Below the pieces are notes generated by a model. It did not search any database and was not told the DNA's origin. It worked only from the letters and a program-made list of their open reading frames with translations. From Isoetes taiwanensis (taxonomy: Eukaryota; Streptophyta; Lycopodiopsida; Isoetales; Isoetaceae), in NCBI GenBank assembly GCA_021234155.1, contig JAJEKV010000008.1, positions 9,972,740 to 10,036,739 of the forward strand: 64,000 nucleotides of DNA. The letters run 5' to 3'. The position numbers and the translations under genes are program-made. The first letter of the stretch is position 1. The number at the start of each line of letters is the position of its first letter. Below are positions 1 through 13,112 of the stretch, piece by piece.

Positions 1-3000
1 TACCTCTGCCACTTAAACCCATATATCTAGAGATGAACTTCACCATTTTGCAATCTACCACCACCTTTTGAATCTTCACTTGATTCTTTATGATCTACAA
101 GAATTTCATGACCAATGGATTTACCCATATCTTGTGGTGATTATCCAAACCTCATACAATTTAGCAGTTTTCGTACTAGTCCAGAACTGCATTCTTCGTG
201 TTTTCTAGCATAAAGGGGTCCAAACCTTGCTAAAATCAAAATCAAATGATTTTTTTATGATAAAACATATTAATTTGCATGTTCCCAAGTTTTTTCACTA
301 TTATATGACATTTGATGAAGTCGCCATACCCAATTTTGCTCAAAAGGGTTGTTTGAGGGTATGAATTATTTCTCTCTTACTATTACAAGTTTTCGCCTAA
401 TTCTTTTGGCCATAAGTTGTTGACTCTAAGAGCTATAGTCCAATGTTTTTTTGAAGCATTCATAAGTTATAATGATTTCAATGTTGATTAAAGAATCTCT
501 TATATAGAATTCATGACAAAAATAAATATAAAATGATTTAATAAAACTCGTATATCATCTTTAGAAGGGTAATTAAAGATGCACGCTATGCACTACACTT
601 ACATCTACGTAGATTATAATTTTTTTCAACCTATATCTAGTAGCTAATCATGCATTCTCTACATTTGGTTGTGTTTGTGACTACACGGTATTGGAGTTTA
701 AGTATGCTAATTGTACATGTAAGTTCATCTTTTAGGAAATGCTATATTTTTAATGTATGCAAGCCTTCATTGGCAACATAGATCTCAAATTTCATGTCAA
801 AATGACATAGTAGTTGCAAGATCTAAATATAAATATCCATGGACCATTAATGGTCAATACTTAGACTTGTCAAAATTTGAATTATTTAATCAAGATAACA
901 CTCTTTTTTAACTCACATATGATAACACATGTGCATAGAGGTTCTTGATGTCATATGTTGCAAAAAACACAAAGAAATCTACTTCTTTCTTGCTATCATA
1001 AACTTACTATTGTGTTTGCTGCCAGAAGTATTGTAGGTTAAGTATGATAATAATGCATGTAGATCATCTTTCATGATATGAGCTATATTTTTTTCATGGA
1101 TGCAAGCTTTCCTTGGTAATATAGATCTCTAATTTCATGTTAAAATAATTTGCTATATGCAAGAGTTGAATAAAAATAAAATGGCCATTGACTATTTATG
1201 GTCCATAATTAAACAAATTGCTATCTAATATCATCTCTCTAAATATTATAAATAACCATATTTATTATTCATTTGTCATCTATGCAATGATAATGATGAA
1301 TTCTTATCTTTTATAGCATAAGGGATGAGTAGAAATCCTCATAGATTCAATTTGTTTATGCCTCAAGATTACACCTAATAAGGCAATTCCACAACCAACT
1401 AATATTATCAATTAGAGTACTATGCATATGTCTTATGTTCTAAAATTGAGATCAATATGGATTAAGATGGTGACACTCTTGGTTTTATATTGGGCCTAAG
1501 CTATTTGGACCAGTAATGGTCGCGGACATACCAGATTATCTTTACTTTTTTATAATAATAGCATTTAATAGTATTCCTTATTTCTTATTGCATTGGTATT
1601 GCAACTTGTCATGTTTAAGAATATAGCTTTTGAAGGTCACAACTCAAAGCATATGCTTCAAAATTCATGAAAGATGTAATTTAGCAAATAATTTGAAGTT
1701 GATGCTAAAATGCTTAATCCAAACAACAAAATATGTGTATTACATATTTTTAATAAATAGAGTAACTCATGAACTACTCATTTCCAAAAATTCACATTGC
1801 AATCGATTAACACGAGGAAGTTCTTGAATTTTAAATAAACTGTGGACCAATAATGGTCTTAGGATAGAAATCTTTCTTGATTTTTTTAGAACAAGTTCTA
1901 TGCCCGTTTTGTGTGTTTTTTTTTGCATTTGTCCCATATTGTTATAAGCTTTCATATTATAATTTTTTGAAGGACAAACTTCAATAATTTTTCTTTTTCT
2001 TCTTCAGTATAGACATAAATTATTAGTCAATCATATTAAAAATTGTATGCAAAAACCAAAACATAGAAATCAAGACCAATAAACATTTTTCTAGGATGAA
2101 ACAACTTGTTTACTACTTATATTCCAAATTCCAAGCCAAAATTCATTTATTATAAAAAGTTAGAGATTTGATTCGAGAACAGCCTTCTGGGAACCATTAT
2201 TGGTCCACAGAAGACAAAAAACAGTTTTGACCCTGTCATGTTCAAAGAACTCTATCTTCCTTCTTATACCTCGGAATGAGGTGAAATTTTTTGTGTCGTA
2301 TTCTCTAACTTGCATAGAAAAATAATAAAATACTGAAAAAATTCAAAAAAATCGTTTCATTAAGACAGTTTTACCTTATGTAAATATAAGGCAGTTTTGG
2401 CATGACCCCCTTGGATTCACATAAGCATAACTTCCAAGAATGGAGGTAGATACATTTTTAAGTATTTTTTATATGGAATATGACTGCCAGGATTTTGTTA
2501 AATTTTGAGCCATTGATTTTATATGAATTTTAAAGTGAACAGTGCAAATGCACCATTTTTGGTCCATTGCCTGACAACTCTAGTGTTAAGATTCTCAAAA
2601 ACATTAAACGTTAAGATTCTCAAAATAACTAAACCCCTGATAGCATGAAAACCATCGTTTTATCCCATCTACGTCTATGATCTTGCATTAAATCACATAT
2701 GCTCCAAGAAGTGATTGAACTTAAAACACTGGCAAACATATAGAAGACAGCAAAGATGCAACCAACCTATACTCTAGTGGATCGTGTAGACATGTGAGAA
2801 TCTTCCAAACGGATCCCTAGACTTGCGTGATTTTTGACACATTTGTTTCTTCGCTTCCACAGCTAACAGAAATTTTATACTCATCTCACCGAAACCCTTA
2901 CAACCATAGACTATAAAAAAATAGTAATAGCTTTACATGAAACTACAAACAACTCCGACTCTTAGCAATTCATGCAACATGGCACTCCTAGATGTTCCGA

Positions 3001-3080
3001 ACTTCCTTTGCCTACTGCTTAAGGGTATTTTAGTAATTACACAAACTCATGGGGGTATTTTGGTAGTTTTCCCTTAAATG
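1..3080. repeat. AT-rich intergenic DNA with a degenerate ~350-bp tandem array
   Basis: No gene is recognisable. About 660-862 and 1005-1210 are clearly two copies of one unit: both run through the same succession of phrases (growth from a GTGTTTG start, ATGCAAGC, TAGATCTC, TTTCATGT) and end near an imperfect palindrome of the form GGACCATTAATGGTCC. Further versions of that palindrome recur near 1509, 1843, 2193 and 2552, at steps of roughly 320-360 bp, although the sequence between them has diverged. I read this as an old satellite-like array. The stretch 2600-3080 shows nothing further apart from short AT-rich repeats. Confidence 0.5.
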
Positions 3081-3406
3081 TTCTATGTTCTGCCACTGCT
3101 AAACTTCCCAGAACCTGTTGTATCCATAATGGACATTCTTGTCCAAGGTGTTTGATTCCGGTTTATATACAAAGGTAAAGGTTATTTGGAATTTCAGAAC
3201 CACTTGGCAATTAAGTTTCAATTTTCCCCCTTTTGTGCAATCGGCAAGCATATCAGTCATTGATGCAAAAATCCCTTGCATCCAATCTATGTTCCCAGAC
3301 GAATTAAATTCACAGATCTGGCGTGCCACAAGCAATCTGAAGCAAGCTTTGAGTTAAGGCCGCATCCCTCGACACTCCACAATAAACTCACAGAAAAACT
3401 GCAACT

Positions 3407-4138
3407 CTACTGCTGTACAAACAGACCATCACCATCTACAACACCCAAGAAGTCTCGCCAAATGGCAAACTTCCGCTCTACTAACCCCGGGAACACCAGA
3501 AAGCTTTGAAATAGCTTGTACCTGAGTCGAGGAATCAGAGAGGCTGCAGGCTGCTGAATCCCCTGAAAGATCCACAACCGCCGCCACTTCCAAATCAGCC
3601 ACACCAACCAAGCCACGCATAGATGCAAGGCTTGCTGCCGCAAGAGCGGCCAAGCACCAGGATACACATGAAGCAGCAACTGCTGGCTAGTCAATCTCAC
3701 CTGAAACAGAGCCCTAACCCAATCCCAGGCAGCCTGCAAGTGAGGGCATAAAACCAGACAATGCTCCACAGTCTCACGATGAAGGCCACAACAAGGGCGG
3801 CCTAAACGGACTCACAAGGGCATTCACCCTGATACAGCGGTGCACCACCTGCCACAGAAGCACCCTAACCTTCGTTGGAGGAAGTGAGCTCCATGTCCAC
3901 GTCCAAACCGAGTGCCATCGAGAACCCGGAAGCTGCAGAGACCACTTGCCTGAAGGGGGCAGTGTGTCATGAATGGCCAGCACCCGGTAACAAGACCGCA
4001 CAAAACAAGAAGACACAACATCCAGATGAACCTTCCAAACCTGCACCACCACATCATCATGAGGGACTATAGGTATGTGTAGCGGAATACTCCCCGCCAC
4101 TTGTTCCCAGATAGCCCGGTCACTGCCCCTCAGGCGAA
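3407..4138 (-). mobile_element. LINE (non-LTR retrotransposon) ORF2 C-terminal relic
   Basis: Read leftwards, two overlapping frames (about 4131-3774 and 3769-3407) give a sequence typical of the reverse-transcriptase zinc-binding region near the end of plant L1-type ORF2. One frame has a conserved SCYRVL helix followed by PPTKVRVLLWQVVHRCIRVN. The next has VEHCLVLCPHLQAAWDWV, which matches the usual Cys-His-Cys part. A frameshift at about 3770 separates the two. Only the C-terminal end survives: the 5' side stops at about 4138 where an unrelated repeat begins. The reverse transcriptase and endonuclease domains are absent, so it is dead. The family assignment rests on motif recognition. Confidence 0.7.
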
Positions 4139-4462
4139 AGTATGATATTTTTGTATGATATTTGTGTCATGTATCGATAATTTTGGGTCTACAATTGCCT
4201 CGCAAATAATGCAATCTGGTATTATCAAACCTAATATTTTCATTTAAATGCTGTTCAATTTTGGTCTCGTCTATCTTAGCAACTTGCTCTTCATTTTTGC
4301 ATATTTCAATTCGCATATGAAATGACACACGTGAATTGCAACCTTATGTTATTTATCCAGTCCAAAAAAAAAGATTAAAAAAAGCAAAAACCCCCTAGAA
4401 GACAACAGCAGGTTGGCATGATTTTGGAGTTGACATAATCCCAATTTAATTGGATGATGGTT
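4139..4462 (-). mobile_element. Terminal fragment of the large TIR element (second copy)
   Basis: This stretch is the reverse complement of the left end of the large element at 24410-24735. Shared parts include the terminal AACCATC, the GGGATTATGTC block, the CCAACCTGCTGTTG block, a T-rich run, and an AT-rich tail ending near TATCATACAAAAATAT. The element end lies at 4462 and is followed by AAAATAAGC. The other side (4139) abuts the LINE relic and shows no second terminus, so this is a truncated fragment. It shows that the 24.4-kb element belongs to a family with more than one member in this genome. Confidence 0.75.
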
Positions 4463-4499
4463 AAAATAAGCAGAAAATATCTAGCCATGCTTGACTATG

Positions 4500-5160
4500 C
4501 TATGTTGGATGTTCATAGACTATAATGCCACACTCCAAGCTGCCATACGTAGCATACATTTTCATAAAATTACTTCCAATCATAATATCTATGTGAAGCC
4601 CACGCTCCATGATCTGTACATTGCGATATGCTCTTAAATTGCAGGAAAATATAATATTATTAGGTTTTATATGTTCTTCTTCCATCCTCTCAAAATAGTA
4701 TAATGCCATTATGCCTTTAGCATATTGGGCAAGTCCTGCAATGAACACATACAGAAGACCAAGTTTTTGTTCAATAATTTGTCAAATACTTTGCATAATT
4801 CTTCCATTCTATCACCACTTTTCATACATGACAATGATTCTTCCATTCTATCACAGTTTTCATACATGTTAATAGGGAATTACCCACCAGAGTTTCCTGC
4901 TGTAGTCCACATACTTCTACCGAACTACCAATAAACCTGTCGTGTTCTACTGCTCATGCTTTCAAAATAACGGAGAATGTGACTTTAGATGGTTTCATCC
5001 TATTGTCTTGCATCATTGCAAAATAATTCAATGCAATGGCTATGGCTTATGGAGCTCCTGCTGCATCTGCAATTTTGTTCCTGAAAGCTGTAAGGTAGCC
5101 AGATGTCAAAAGTGTCACGCTTCTCCTATTGCAAGGTATTTCTATTATTCAGGCCTACTC
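4500..5160 (-). pseudogene. Pentatricopeptide repeat (PPR) protein pseudogene fragment
   Basis: Leftward translation of about 4748-4500 reads as a plant PPR unit: ALYYFERMEEEHIKPNNIIF, followed by a GLHID / FMKMYATYGSLECG stretch that matches the usual 'V..AL..MYAKCGSLE.A' pattern. A second unit in another frame (about 5060-4970) reads ALNYFAMMQDNRMKPSKVTF. Stops and frame changes lie between them. PPR proteins normally bind organellar RNA; this is only a broken piece with no start, target signal or C-terminal domain. Confidence 0.7.
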
Positions 5161-7534
5161 TGAGGCCCTTGTTTTCTGTAGAAGCAGCCAGTGCACTGTT
5201 TAGATTCTGTTGGTTTCCAAAGGTTTCTAGAGATAGCATACTGCTTGCATACGAGTAAGGGAAAGAATTTAAATCATATGCTTTAGATAACAAGTTTGCT
5301 GAGGAACATTTTTACAAAACTTGGGATGCTTACTTACCATTTGAAGCCTCAAAGAGGAGAGAATTGGCGGATCGAGGAGATGCGCTCCACGCCACCTGAA
5401 GCCCTATGGCTACTCCAATGATTTGAAAATACTTGTTTCTTTCTCCAACATTTCTTCTGCAACCTAGGCGCTGTCCATGATCTGGGACCTTCTGAAGGGC
5501 CATCAACGCAAAACTCAGGAGGTTTTTGGCAAGGGTTTTCCGGAACGTCTGTTGCATAGCCTAATCCCTTTGAATTTTGCGAAAAGCAGAGTCTATAAAT
5601 AAATAGTACAAATACGCTTTTTTGGGGGGGACATAACACTCCACCCAATAAAATTTAGAGCACAATTCACAGGGAAAAAGCAATAAGAAATTTCATGCAG
5701 AAGACATGCCAAATCTGTTGTGCACATGCAAGGAAGTACAATCATGACCACATGATTTACTTTTTGATAAAAAAATCAACGGTCGAGAAAGAGTGCACTC
5801 TAGAAATGCTATTCAGTACACTTGCATGAATAGAACCACCAAATCATAGGAAAACCATATGAAAAAACGTATAAGAACCTAAAAACAACCCCCTGTTATT
5901 ATGCTAGATATTAATATAGCTGAACTAAAGGCTTGCCTGCTATTAATTCAATTGATAGGACTTTGTCAAATGGAATATTAATATGATAAGTCCTTTTTTA
6001 CTCTTTGTTTCAATGTGTGATTACAAACAACAACTCATCTAGATGCTTGGTAAATTGAATAGAAGACCCTAGACATAGATAGGCTTTGTAAAAAAATGTT
6101 TTGACTCGAAACTTAGGTAGGACTTTGTAAACTGAAATATTCAATTTGATAAGTTCTTGTTTATTTAATATATAGGTTCTTTAAAATTATTATAATGTTA
6201 TTCATGTGAAGGACTTTGTAAAATAAAATATTCAATAAGGCGGTTCTTTTTTATTCAATTCAATGTTTCTTTCACATTTGTACCTTGCCAAAGCAAAAGA
6301 CGAGAAGTTTTTACTGTCATGTGCAACTGCATCTTCTTAATACTTATACCGAAGGCAAAAACAGAGAATTGGAGGTGGGAACAATGCACAAGCGTAGAAC
6401 TAAGTATCCTGAAAGAAGACGCTTGAACTTAGATTTTGGACCGCAAGGATTTGTAATGTAATTTGGAAGACATGCATCTAGATGATTGCATATTAACACA
6501 CTTCTTTACAGACTATGGTGACTTGGGGTTGGAATTTCATGTGGAATAGGAGAGGCCAGACATTAGGTGAATAAAAGCCAAGATATATGCTAGAGATAAT
6601 AAAAAAAATTTCGGTTCTAGGCCAAGATTTGCGGCCCATAAAGAAACGGTTTGCCCGGATGTGGATGACATGAAGGTATTCAAATCGAGGGCACATCGTT
6701 ACTTCTGCAAAGTGATATTTTACAGCTCAATCCACCCTAGAAAGAGCAAAAGAATCAGAAGTCTTAAATCATTTACTTAACGACCTTTGGTATGCTCGTA
6801 TGGAACAACTTCAGTTCTTTCTCGCAATTTGAAAATATAGATGCACTAGTTCTCGAAGTAAGAGCCTTCAACGCTCACATGTCGTAATGATCCAACTTCC
6901 AAAAGCCATGGGGTAAGGGGATATAAAAAATCAAAACATAGATACAGAATGGGAAAAAGAAAGTAGAATACGCTCTACACTACAGATAGCTGATAAAGCT
7001 CAGTGAATCTGCACAATAATAAAACTTGAAAATAAAGTATTACAAGAAATTTATCGCGGCGGCCAAGGCCGCTGCGAACATATTTCTTGCCCAACTCGCG
7101 GCAAAGTAGATTTTTGTATCAAGTAAAAAAGAATCTCAGTTATGGGCTTGCGAAATTGAATTAAATGTGTCTAAGTTGGAGATCTGTAATCTCCAAATTG
7201 TTTCCCAAAAAACGCAAAAGCCATGCTTTTGGCCGCCACAACCATTTGTTATATAGCACGAAAGACCTCGCTTCTTTCTTCGGTTCTATAATTAAGTTGT
7301 TTCAGCTTTGGGTGGTTCAAGAAGGGGTGTCATTATCTTACATGATCTAGATATATAGTTTTATAGAATACATACACCTTATTAACTCGAATGTTAAGAA
7401 CTAACCCGATGATACTCCTTCCAAGTAGTCGATGATGACCAAATGACGATGTAAAGATGACTTCAACGCAAATGCAAGCAAGGCACTAGAGAGTTGAATT
7501 GTATTGAATTTTACGGTCTCTTTGGTTGGAATGA
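5161..7534. other. Gene-free stretch
   Basis: I see no recognisable gene, RNA gene or element end here. Short open frames on the minus strand at 5330-5648 do not resemble any family I know. The segment 7060-7100 has a small GC-rich inverted repeat (GCGGCGGCCAAGGCCGC). Confidence 0.4.
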
Positions 7535-7550
7535 TTAACAATTCAAATGG

Positions 7551-7581
<31 letters not shown>

Positions 7582-7639
7582 AATGAACAAAAGGGATCAA
7601 TGGTGAGCACCCTTTATTCGGGGGAGCCACCGTGGTCCA

Positions 7640-8311
7640 CTTGGCTAGACTAAATTGGATGGGCCAAAACTCAGAAGAAAAACCTCTTCTGTGCATCGCA
7701 GACCCCTTCTTTGCATCGCAACACAATGGCAGGAGCTTCATGCTGAGGGCTACTATATTTACACATATGCCCTCTCCTCCGTTGGGAATTGAATCTACAA
7801 CACTCCAAATCCTCTTCATTTCATCAAACTCCACTAATGAATTGCCCCGCAGAGCAAAAAGCCTGTCATTCCAAGCAAATGTAGTGCTCGGAACATCACC
7901 TTCAATCCAAATTTCTTCCATATTAACCCAAATTCCCTGTTTTGGATCAAATATATCTGCACTCTTTGTACATCCGCCTTGAAACTGACTTGGGTACCCA
8001 CCCAGCACATGCAATTTCCCATTCAAAATAATTGCTCTGGCTTCATCCCTCTCCTGGTTCATATCAGGAAGGGATTTCCATTCATTTAATCTTGGGCAGT
8101 GAATTCTGCAGTAGAAAGGGCATTTTTATCAGGATCATGGCCTCCGGCAACCACAATGCATCCCTCTAAAACCCCACAAGCAAAAAAATAGCGTGGATTG
8201 ATCATATCTACAGATAAGTGTGGAATTAGGGCAGATAAGCGTCTAAGAACAGAAATAGAACAATGTAGTTCTTCAGAGGTCACCAGCGATGGCGTTGATC
8301 AGTTTGCTCAT
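7640..8311 (-). pseudogene. F-box/kelch-repeat protein pseudogene
   Basis: Read leftwards from a possible ATG at 8311 (MSKLINAI, like the start of plant kelch-type F-box proteins), the sequence soon changes frame and gives NPRYFFACGVLEGCIVVAGG and KNALSTAEF. These match the first kelch repeats of small plant KFB proteins. A frameshift near 8097 moves to the frame with LNEWKSLPDMNQERDEARAI, then GKLHVLGGY and SADIFDPKQGIW. The kelch part continues to about 7640. At least two frameshifts are present, and most of the F-box and the first repeats appear deleted. Intact relatives are adaptors of SCF ubiquitin ligases. A poly-A run on the plus strand lies just beyond, at about 7552-7578. Confidence 0.75.
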
Positions 8312-8404
8312 TCGAAATCAGGAGCCGAAGTGTCTAGTTCGGCCTTTCCATCTCGATTGAAATTTTCTTCTAATAAATCAGAACAAAAGCATCCAGGGAC
8401 TGAA

Positions 8405-9150
8405 TCAGATTTGGCTATGGCCCTTCAATCTATTTACATTAAAATCACGCTTTGAATAGGCTATGGCAGACAGAGTTCTTCTGCGACAATGAATCACATG
8501 GCGGCCTACTGCGAATTTGGATTGCCAGGAGAAAAAGGCGGCTGTCAAAGTGTATGCAGCTGTCAAATGCGGCTTTCCTTTTCTGGATTTTGCGCTCGAT
8601 GGCTGAGGATTTCGATCGCTGGGAGGATTGTATAAGCAGCTCCGGAGCCAAATTCTGCCGATCCAAATTCTCCTGCCGCATACATGAAAAAGGCGGCGGA
8701 GAAACCTCTGGAACCACATGCCACCATTTTTTTTTCCGACCATTTTCTCTGGCATTTTTTTTGTTTCCCTATTTTTTTCCCCCGGAAATACGTGGCGAGA
8801 ATCAACCAAATATGCCCAAGGCATCTTGCCCATGAGACTTATATATGTTAAGAAAATGACATAACAAATTTTATTATGCTTGCATGGTCAAATTTGCTAA
8901 ATTGACTCCTGAGCAGTCTTCATCTTTAAGATAAAATTTCTGAACATCATCAAAACGCTCTTATAAATGGGAGCATGGTATATTAGGATAGGAGGCCATA
9001 TGGCATTATCGAGCAATCCCATGATCCTATTCAAGAATTGGTTTTTCAATTTTACACATGGATCATCCAGGAACTACTGCACTTCTGATTCATCTTCAAG
9101 ACAACACCCATGACTTTTGTTGTAGGATTGTATTATCTGCTCAACTATGA
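8405..9150. other. Gene-free stretch, locally GC-rich
   Basis: Several overlapping short open frames occur on both strands at 8405-8835, which is what a locally GC-richer stretch gives by chance. None has a recognisable domain. The part nearest 8405 may be eroded upstream sequence of the kelch pseudogene. Confidence 0.3.
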
Positions 9151-9154
9151 TCCA

Positions 9155-9978
9155 TGGAAAAAATTAGTGGCTATATATAGCCAAATTGGCGATTTTTTAG
9201 GGGGTTTAGGCAATTTTTGCGGCGAATTTTATGAAGAGAGATTTCTTTTGAAAAAATAAAAAATAGCCATAGTTAAAACAAGTACTCCATTATTTTTTTA
9301 GGATTAGCCAAACTATTTTCCCCCTTTTCCTTAAAGAAAAAGGGATTAGCCCTTTTTTACATTGTAATATTTATATATTAAATCATTAATAGCCAAACAA
9401 AAATGAATCCTTATTATAGACTTTTACACATCCCCACCTACCATCATCAACGATAGTAGTTTTTCAAACCATGAATTTCTATTATATATACCACATATGC
9501 ATCCTCAAAAAGGAACTGTAAGAGATGGCCAATATCCCTCTAGATGCCCGAGTTAGTTACATAATATCTTCCTTCAAGGATTAGAGATAAGTGCAATTTG
9601 ATCACCATATCTACAAGGTGTCGTTGCAGTAAATGTAGTTCAGACTATGGATGCTATAAGCTATGTTGTGGGCTTCTGATAAAAGTTTTTTAATATTATT
9701 GTATGTTCGTTGATTGTTGATTACTATTTGTAACTGTAGTACAATTATTTAAAGCTACAGAATTTAATTTAAATTTTTTGCTTTTTTCAGTTAAAAAAAA
9801 TAGTCAAGTGAAAGTTTATAGTACATAATTCAAAAGTTTCGCCAAGCCCAAATATATATAAATGTAATAATAATAATAACTTTAGCCAAATTTATATCAT
9901 AAAATACTGTAAAATTTTTAAAAATAGCCAAACCATTTTTTATGAAAACATATATAGTATGCTTAATTTTTTCCCTGC
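9155..9978. mobile_element. Possible non-autonomous DNA transposon
   Basis: The two ends look like degenerate inverted repeats: GGAAAAAATTA followed by CTATATAT on the left (about 9156-9180), and the reverse complement of the same pair on the right (about 9950-9972). Inside, the short phrase TAGCCAAA recurs near 9178, 9307, 9390, 9884 and 9927, as subterminal binding motifs often do. No transposase is present, and I could not identify a convincing target-site duplication, so this remains tentative. Confidence 0.35.
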
Positions 9979-10102
9979 TATGATCTTGTTGAAAAAAAGA
10001 GAAATGTTCTTGGTGAAAAAAAAAAATATGTTCCTTGCACCCAACTATGATCTTGTTGGAAAAAAAGAGAACCAACTATGATCTTGTTGGAAAAAAAGAG
10101 AA
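9977..10102. repeat. 31-bp tandem repeat
   Basis: 10041-10071 and 10072-10102 are identical 31-bp copies beginning CCAACTATGATCTTGTTGG and ending in an A-rich AAAGAGAA. A diverged third copy starts near 9977. Confidence 0.85.
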
Positions 10103-11065
10103 AAGTTGGCAGCGGCATAAATTTATTGTACATCCAATTTATTGTACATCCTAATTTTATATTATATTATACTATTATTGGGTAAGTATGTCGTCAACGA
10201 AACCCTAACCCTATTTTTGACATTTAGGGTTCTCATATGTCCGGCCCAGCTTCTGATATATCGGGCCCGTTTTCATGTAGCTTTTGGATCGAGAGCTATG
10301 GAAATGAAGCTGGGACATATGCAAGAGGAGAATACGTGGCTATCACAAACAAATGGGCGAGAAATGAGAGCTTTTCATCACTCATTCTCTGGATTAGACG
10401 TTCTTGCTCTTTCAGAAATTCCTGCCAGTTATTTATGGTTCTTTCTGTACGTTGCTTTATTTTTGCAACTTATGAATAATCTCAATTCCAGTGTTGAATG
10501 GATACTGCATTTCCATCACAAATTGCAGTAAATACATGGCCACGATGGATTTGTATGGCATTTGGGTTGTTTTTTGCACCTTTTCATTATGCCATGCCTT
10601 GTGCGATCCGTGATACTGCATCCATTACTACCATGCCTTCAAGGCCTTGAAGACCCTGCCAGGTATATGCCATGGATTTCTCTGTCTATCAGAGGCGATA
10701 TTCATAAATAGATATAGTATGACAGGCATGCTTGAACAATAAGTGTGTTCTATATAGCCAGTAGTGTTTTTGAGTAGGATTTTGTTATTGAAGATATTTA
10801 TGCCTTAAGAAGTTTGAAGAAGCTGAAAATTGGAGCCTGAGTGTAGAGCTGGTCTTTATATGCTACGAGCAAGAGATGCAGAATATTATTATCGTTTTGT
10901 CAAAGGTAAAATCTATCTGAATTGGCACTACGTGTTGTCTTTCTTCTTAATCTGAATGCAAGTTGAAGCTTGCTGTAAAAATGCAATTCATTTTAATTTG
11001 GCATGGTTTAACATGACTAATGTGCTCTTTGGCTTTGTTATTAAATTTATTTCAATTTGGCAGAG
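10103..11065. other. Gene-free stretch
   Basis: Short open frames at 10142-10531 have no recognisable domain. A 16-bp phrase AATTTATTGTACATCC is repeated near 10125-10152. Nothing else can be supported. Confidence 0.35.
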
Positions 11066-11590
11066 TTTAACATGACTACTGTGCTTTTTGGCTTTGTTAT
11101 CTGGGGTTGTGATGAAAGTTTTTTACAAAAATAAAGAAGAATTGATACTTCATTTACTCTGGACTGTGTAAGATCATGACATATTCAGCAACTTGGAGCT
11201 CAATACAGGGTTGTATGTTACATAAATTTGTATGAACTAAAGTTTATAGAAGCTGTTCTTTAGCTCCAGAAGGAATCTCTGTCCAAGGAAAAGTGTCCTG
11301 TTGCAGTAAAAACTCATCACGTTATACATGACTAATATGCCCTTTGGCTTTGTTGTATGGGTTTGTAATAAAAGTAAGTCTTTTACAGAAATAAAGAAGA
11401 ATTGATACTTCATTCACCCTGTACTATATATGATCATGACACATTCAGCAACATGGAGTTCAATAAAGGGTTTTATGCTACTTAAATTTGTCTGAACTAT
11501 AGTCTGTGGAAATTGTTCTTCAGCTCCAGGAGGAATCTCTGTCCAAGGAAAAGCTCTGTCCTCTTGCAGTAAAAACTCATCATGTTATGA
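11066..11590. repeat. ~255-bp direct tandem duplication
   Basis: The unit beginning TAACATGACTACTGTGC at about 11069 is repeated at about 11324 (ATACATGACTAATATGC). Both copies pass through AATAAAGAAGAATTGATACT, CATTCAGCAAC and GGAATCTCTGTCCAAGGAAA and end near AAAAACTCATCA. A short partial third copy precedes them near 11010-11060. Non-coding. Confidence 0.8.
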
Positions 11591-12958
11591 TGTGATTGAC
11601 GAGTGGATTCCACTTGCTTTTGTATACAAATGAAACAAAGAAATGTCATGTTGCAAAGGAGGATAATGGAGGTACAAAAATTTTGTTTGTATGGGCATTT
11701 CAAATTAGCAATTTCTTTAGCTTTGCATGCTTTTGCAGTTAGTGTATGTTACCAGTGGCAAGCTAGGCAGATGCTTATTTTCTCTAAACAAGAAACCTTA
11801 ATTTAGCATACTGTTGTTGTTGGGGCAGGTTTGCTTTTGTACTTTTCATCCAATTAGATTAGATTGTAAAAGCAGTTGAAAATTGCAGAATGAAGAGGCA
11901 TGCTAGATGCAATTATATTATTTCACTGCATTGTAACATTCTACTCTTCCTCTCAAATGATGTCTTTAGTCAATTTGGGTAGTTGCCTGCCTGGTACCGG
12001 AATTACGAGGTAGTCATTCCTTTAATTTAGGGCAACATATCCAAAGTTGTTTTTCCTTACCATCACTTTTCTTCACTACAACGTTTTAACAGTGCCTTTG
12101 AGGCTAAGCAAAGATGACAGGCCCGGTCGCCACTGCAGCGGCACGCAAGATCGAAAAGTATGTGGATACAAAGCACGAGGATGATATCTGTCAAATGAAC
12201 ACAGTTGCAAGAGCAGTTGCAGATTTGGTGAACAAGTCTTGGGCACCGAGATATGAATTAACTGCTTTCTTCCTCACATGTATTTGTTTATTCCTGGTAG
12301 ATTGAAGCATTTGCTATTGCACTTTGATTTTGTGTTTAATGTCAACTTGGAATGGAGCATAGAGAAATTGCCATCGGCTAAGAATATTTAGTACCGCAAT
12401 GCAATTTTAAGGGGCAAGATACAAATGTCATCTGTTTCACTATTCTAAAAATCTAGAGAACATTTTTACAAAACATCCATTAACAAAAAACCACAAACAT
12501 GTGCCTAAAATATATGTTGCATATATTGTTCTACATATGTTGCATGGATAGACATGAGATGCATTTAAAACAAAAGCATGCCAAATCGGTGTACAATAAA
12601 CTTTATGAATATGTCAGCTTCATAAATATGTCATATGTAATATGTTACATATGAATATGTAACATGTAGGCATTATTCAATGCATATATTTAAGCTCCTC
12701 CAAGCTTAATAAACATAAATGTACTTGATATGTGGAATTAATGTGTATGTCATGATGAATCAAACCCTAAAATGCTAGGGAGAAACTAGCTTAACGTGCA
12801 AGCAACTTAAACTTATAGGTTCCAACAGCGCACAAACCCTATAAACACAAAAGCATATAGCCCATCCGTATAAACACAAAAAACCAATAGTCCAGACTTG
12901 GCACTATGTTCAATAGGTGTCTCCTCAAACACATACATGTATACTTTGTAGTATCATA
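11591..12958. other. Gene-free stretch
   Basis: An open frame at 12114-12305 (plus, 63 codons, starting MTGPVATAAARKIEKYVDTK) has a reasonable amphipathic look but matches nothing I know and is followed by no clear exon. The rest is AT-rich DNA with ATATGTTACATATG-type short repeats near 12520-12670. Confidence 0.3.
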
Positions 12959-13112
12959 GGGACGGAGAGAGGGAGGGGGGAAGGGGGACGGAGGAGAGAG
13001 AGAGGGGGGAGAGAAGGAAGGAAGAGACGGAGAGGGAGAGGGGAGGGAGAGGGGAGGAGGACGGAGGAGAGAGAGAAGGGGAGAGGGAGAGGGAGAGGAA
13101 GGGAGGGAGGGT
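12959..13112 (+). repeat. GA-rich (homopurine) low-complexity tract
   Basis: About 150 bp made almost entirely of G and A on the plus strand (GAGAGGGAGGGG-type). Open frames on either strand here encode only low-complexity Arg/Gly/Glu or Ser/Pro runs and are not genes. Confidence 0.95.
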
